DNA of 64,000 nt, taken from positions 290,478 to 354,477 of the forward strand of contig JBBPBK010000063.1 of assembly GCA_039720395.1 (NCBI GenBank), written 5' to 3'. The notes beneath the pieces are model-generated. The model was not told the DNA's origin, searched no databases, and was given only the letters and a program-made list of their open reading frames with translations. This document shows, piece by piece, positions 59,533 to 64,000 of this stretch (within the stretch, counting starts at the first letter, position 1; every line of letters starts with the position of its first letter). The translations under genes and the position numbers were made by a program. Origin of the DNA: Liquidambar formosana (Eukaryota; Streptophyta; Magnoliopsida; Saxifragales; Altingiaceae).

Positions 59533-62500
59533 ATCATATTATTGATTTTGATTATATTTTATGTATTCCTGTTTTTGTTTCTAGAACATCATCCTTCCGG
59601 GGGAAGATATCAGCTTTAAAGACATGGACATTTTCAATGGACATCTTGTGCTTTTCCTCGATGCGAAGGGTTTCCCTATGATATGTTCCATTGATATGCC
59701 TATTGATGTCAACTGCAAGGTAGTAACAATTCTGCTTTATAAATTTGTTATTCTTTAATAAAAAACAAAAATCAAGAATTATTGATGTTTTCCTTTCTGT
59801 TTTGATTATTTACTTTATAATATTTAAGGTTAGTGCCATGGAAGTGCGATGAACACCAACCCATAAAATATAAACACTAGCGATAAAATTAGAAGACTGG
59901 GAGCATGATGAATTTTTTGTTTGATAATTTATTTATTTAGATAAGCATGGTGAGTTTATATGTTATGGATTGTATTTCTCGCATTTAATTTCAGATTTTA
60001 CGTTCAGGTGTGATCTAGATATGCTATCATTTTATTTGTATTCTGTAAGTGCCTATGAGTAAAAAGCATGTGAACTTTTATTTTTATTAGAACAAAATTA
60101 GGATTTTTATTCTGCTGCTGCTGCTCAGTTTTCTCATATACAAATCTATTTGTTATTCGTTGGTGATTTGTCTCGAGTTGTTTTGCAGCATCAATTGGAG
60201 ATTGACAATCTTAATCCATGGTTTTTTCCTCTGCCCTCAAATTTGTGCGGAATTGTTCCAGGTTCAAACCATGACTTCATGAACTCTGTCTACCGTGTGG
60301 TGCTATCTTCTCCTGTGGTAAAAGTTCTAATAAGCTTAATAATGAGATATACATTTTGAATAGTTGATCCATCATGGAGCTGCAGTCCCTTTTTTTTTTT
60401 TTTTTGGGGGGGGGGGGGGGGTTGTTTCGTGTTGCATCTCTCTATGAAAGAGGTAAAAGTGGAGTGCCTTGGAAGTTATTAAATGTAGAGGGCCTGGAGG
60501 CCCATTTTTGAGACTCTCATGTGAATTTTATCAAAAGCTTGCCCCACATCAAAATTGTTTAGAAACAAAAAATGAAAAATTACTATTCCGCTCAGTCCAA
60601 ATGAACCAACTAGTGGCAATCACAACACATACCCTCAGCCAAAAGTTTGCCAAAGTGCTCTTTAGCGGCTGAAATCTGGAAGACATTGCTCAATTTTGCT
60701 GCCTACACAGGTGTTTGTCACCTTGCAAGTGATTGGAAGATATCTGTTGACATTGCTTTGTCCTATTATGAAAAGGTTGTAAAGCGCATAATGAAATACA
60801 CATATTAGGGCCGAAGTTCAATAGAGTTTTAAGTTGTTGACCAAGTGCTTGTCATGCTTTATTTCAAAATTAGCTCGCCTAAAGTCACTGAAGTTTTTGA
60901 ATAGTCAGCAATTTGATTTTGAGTTTTAATCTAGAGAGTTGCATCTGAAATATATATCTTTTTCTTTTCTTTTTTTTGGGAAAGTGCAGATGCCTGATAT
61001 AATTGTCGATTATGACATGTCACAACAGAAATTATCTATCGTGAATCAAGAGGAAGTACTGGGTGTTTCAAGTAACACTGGATCATGCTTACCAAGTTAT
61101 GATCCAAATATGAACAAGCTTCTAGATGCCCAAAACAGTTCGGACACAACATTTACATAATTTTGAAGTGCAGAGATGGAAAGACTTTTCTGATGCCTAC
61201 TGTTGTGAAAGGAAGGAAGTTGTATCCCATGATGGTGTCAGGATTCTTCTGACCATATTATATTCTCAAGAAGCATGGCAGAAGGGTCAGACTCTGGGCT
61301 TTTACATGGCTATGGTGCATATGGGGAAGCTCTAGATAAAAGCTGGTGCGCTGATCGTCTGAGTTTGCTTGATCGTGGTTGGGTTGTGGCATATGCTGAT
61401 GTAAGGTTAGTTATATCAACATTTTGCAATTTTTTTTCGTAAATTTTAGTCTATCAGTTTCCAATTACTGCAGCACTTCTTTCCTTTTCTTTTCCTCAAA
61501 TGGAAATCCGAACAAACCTTCTTCATGAGTAAAGTAAAAGCAGTCAAATTGCAAATATGTGTTTTGCGAGTTAATTTACAGCCACCTTGAGATTTTGTTA
61601 CAATTGAATTTGCATATTTAGATAAAAGCCCTGCTCATATTTGATTTGCTATGTTCAAGAAACATTTCACGATTAGATATTGTTTTATAGCAAGATCTAA
61701 CTGAACCCATTTTCGGGTCTGCTTGCCTGAAATAAATATGCATTGTGTCACTTGTGATATTTATATTTGCTTGATTTGGCTTACTGGTGAGCAGGGGTGG
61801 CAGCGGTGGCAGTGGTTCTTCATGGCATAAATCTGGCACTGGATTGAACAAACCAAATTCTATACATGACTTTGTGTCATGTGGCAAGTATCTGGTTAAT
61901 GAGGGTTATGTTCATAGAGATCAGCTTAGTGCTATTGGATTTAGTGCAGGAGGTCTCCTTGTGGGAGCAGCTATCAATATGTATCCAGATCTGTTTTGTG
62001 CTGCCATTTTGAAGGTAAACAGTACTAAACACCTACGACAAAATGCGTACCATTTTTCTTTTTTCTTTTTTTGATAATGAAATGTGATTGAACTAGATAG
62101 AACTAATAATTTGTGGTTGTACAATCTAGATCCTTATGCTCTGTCTTGTTGCCAATTAGATGCTGGACTAGATAGAAAACCTGGAATTTTGAAAATATTC
62201 AGGACTGGAGTAAACCATGTCAGATTCAAATTTTATTTTCCTTGTTTTCATCTTCTCAACAACCAGATGGAGTAGTATTGATTTTCATATCGATACCAAC
62301 TCTTTCCTAGCCAAGATAAATCAAGAAAAAGCTTTATCATTGTAGTTAATATCATAATATGTAATGTTAGAACATTATATTTCTCTATGTGTGTATTTTG
62401 TTTGCACAATTATATCCATATACTGCATTGTCAATGATCTTGTTCTTTTTTATCATTGGGGAAGGGGGAAGGTAACCAATGCATTGGTGCTACAAGTTAT

Positions 62501-63885
62501 TTGTTTACTTCATTGTTTTAAAAAGCATTTTTGAGGCTTGCTTTGGAGCAAGGCTGTTCAAAAAAATCGCATCAAGGTGTAAAAATTAAGCAAGGGGTCT
62601 CATTAGGCATACGCCTCACTAGCCATGGCATAGCCAAAGGTGAAAATTTTACACTTAGAAAGTCCTATATCATTAGGCATATGCCTCATGCCACCTTCTG
62701 GAGCAATGGAAAGTGCTCGTCCACCCAAGTGATGCATCATGGGTTTGAGTATGGGAATCAACCTCTTTAAAATGGGGGTAAGGCTATCTACCACTTATCT
62801 CTCCCACACCCGCTATAGGCGGGAGCCTTGTGCATTGGATACGACCTTTTTTTTAAATGTATTAAACCATGTCTCTTGGTAGAATTGTGTTTAGCCTTTT
62901 CTTTTTTCTTTATTTATTTAATGTCTATATACAATCTTCCGATAATTTAATTCATAATGCAGTATGAACCTTTTCCCTTTGATTAACTATGCTACTATAA
63001 CCTCAAAAGTCGCAGAAATGTTTTTTTGTGTGTGTGTGTGTGTATAAATCTGTGTATTTATTAACGTTCCAAAGTCTTCTACTTTCATTTGTTTTAAAAA
63101 TGAAAATTACTTATTGAAAGGCTTACGCCTTGCTTTGCAAGGGGTAAAATGCCTCACCTAATGCTTTTGCCTTTAAAACATTGATTTACTTTACTCCATA
63201 ATGATGGGAACTGCAAGCATGGTATCTAATTTCGCTCATTCAAGTTTTGTGGTTTTCTCATCAAATTGTTTGCATAAGTTTTGTTGCAAGGATAATGTGT
63301 GGATTGTATTTGTATCAGGTTCCATTTCTGGATATATGCAACACATTGTTGGACCCTAGTTGCCTCTCACCATATTGGACTATGAAGAATTTTGGGAATC
63401 CTCAGACAAAATCCCAATTTGAGTCTATTTCAAGTTATTCTCCTTATGATAACATTCCTTGGGGAGGTTGCCATCCATCAATGCTCATTACGACATCATT
63501 TCATGACTCAAGGCAAATCCCAATCTTGTTCCTTCCCTCATGTATAATTGACAGCATTCACACATTTGCATATACAAATTACAAACATATTCATAGATTT
63601 TAACAGTAGTATTTAATAATTATTCTCAGGGTCGGAGTTTGGGAAGCTGCCAAATGGGTGGCCAAAGTACGAGATACTACGTGCTTGGGTTGTTCTCGTT
63701 CGGTCATCCTGAAGACGAACATGAGTGGAGGACATTTTGGTGAAGGTGGCCGTTTTGGTCAATGTGAGGAAACGGCCTATGAATATGCTTTTCTAATGAA
63801 AGTTATGGGGGTATTTGACAAAAATAATAAAGTAAGCTTTGCGGTAAAAGATAGTTCTTTAAATCAAAGAAAGAATTTTGCTTAA
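56013..63885 (+). CDS. Prolyl oligopeptidase family serine peptidase (S9A), possibly degenerating
   Basis: S9A peptidases cleave short peptides after Pro or basic residues, using a C-terminal alpha/beta-hydrolase domain behind a beta-propeller. Exons: 56013-56404, 56823-56983, 57479-57701, 57778-~57934, 58047-58250, 59585-59719, 60189-60317, 60990-61405, 61795-62014, 63319-63512, 63630-63885 (TAA), about 828 residues. Residues 1-60 (Ser/Arg-rich) look like an organelle transit peptide. Triad: Ser in GFSAGG (codon 61943-61945), Asp in SFHDSR (63505-63507), His in SGGHFGEGG (63733-63735). Oddities: introns 2, 3 and 10 start with GC; exon 4 has no usable donor (CACCTA where CAGGTA is expected); exon 8 leaves frame near 61130 (stop at 61158) and returns near 61295; exon 10 leaves and regains frame (63363 to 63395). 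Either a young pseudogene or sequence errors. The best remembered relative is At1g69020. Confidence 0.82.
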
Positions 63886-64000
63886 GCCCATGTAAGGAAG
63901 GGATGTCTTGTTCGAGATCCTTGGTGAGAATGATTAAGTAGTTGGCTCGTCAAAGGCGGACATTTTGCAGTATCTTTTTTCTCCATTATTTTGCAAAGGC

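Overview
The window is nuclear DNA from a flowering plant, most likely a core eudicot. It has intron-rich genes with canonical plant splice sites, a plant-only peptide hormone gene (RGF/GLV/CLEL), a plant CYP72-clan P450, many MITEs, a solo LTR and long simple-sequence tracts. I cannot name the species. Seven protein genes can be reconstructed exon by exon, one of them cut by the left edge. There is also a tRNA gene, a P450 pseudogene and an orphan duplicated exon. Most of the remaining sequence is repeat-derived or featureless.

Layout. 773-2891 (-): first three exons of a translin-associated factor X gene, continuing off the left edge. 3781-5049: two Mutator-like non-autonomous elements with 9-bp target duplications. 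5652-5724 (+): tRNA-Val(UAC). 6026-12283 (+): nine-exon GEK1 D-aminoacyl-tRNA deacylase. 11481-20206 and 24625-33440: two direct copies of a segmental duplication that begins inside the last GEK1 intron. Copy A carries a 3.3-kb solo LTR and a MITE, both absent from copy B; copy B holds an extra 4 kb and a second GEK1 terminal exon. Between the copies lie a decayed P450 (20212-20772) and an intact five-exon CYP749A-like P450 (21743-23971). 38325-40956 (+): gar2-related acidic protein with a C-terminal FAFP motif. 41651-44269: cluster of four elements of the same Mutator-like family. 46094-47571 (+): RGF/GLV/CLEL peptide precursor. 50633-54000 (+): BSD-domain protein. 55282-55946: hAT-like MITE directly upstream of the next gene. 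56013-63885 (+): prolyl oligopeptidase (S9A family) with three GC-AG introns, one missing splice donor and two pairs of compensating frameshifts.

Context. From memory, the order TRAX, GEK1, gar2-related, RGF matches Arabidopsis At2g03780, At2g03800, At2g03810, At2g03830, and the BSD plus prolyl oligopeptidase pair matches At1g69030/At1g69020. The window therefore seems to join two blocks that are on different Arabidopsis chromosomes, with the P450 array and duplication inserted between GEK1 and the gar2-related gene. The genes do not form one pathway. GEK1 clears D-aminoacyl-tRNAs, the P450 is a specialised-metabolism enzyme, RGF is a secreted developmental signal and the prolyl oligopeptidase is a serine peptidase. 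No wholly new gene system was evident. The most unusual items are the duplication with its datable insertions and orphan exon, and the splice-site and frame anomalies of the prolyl oligopeptidase gene.
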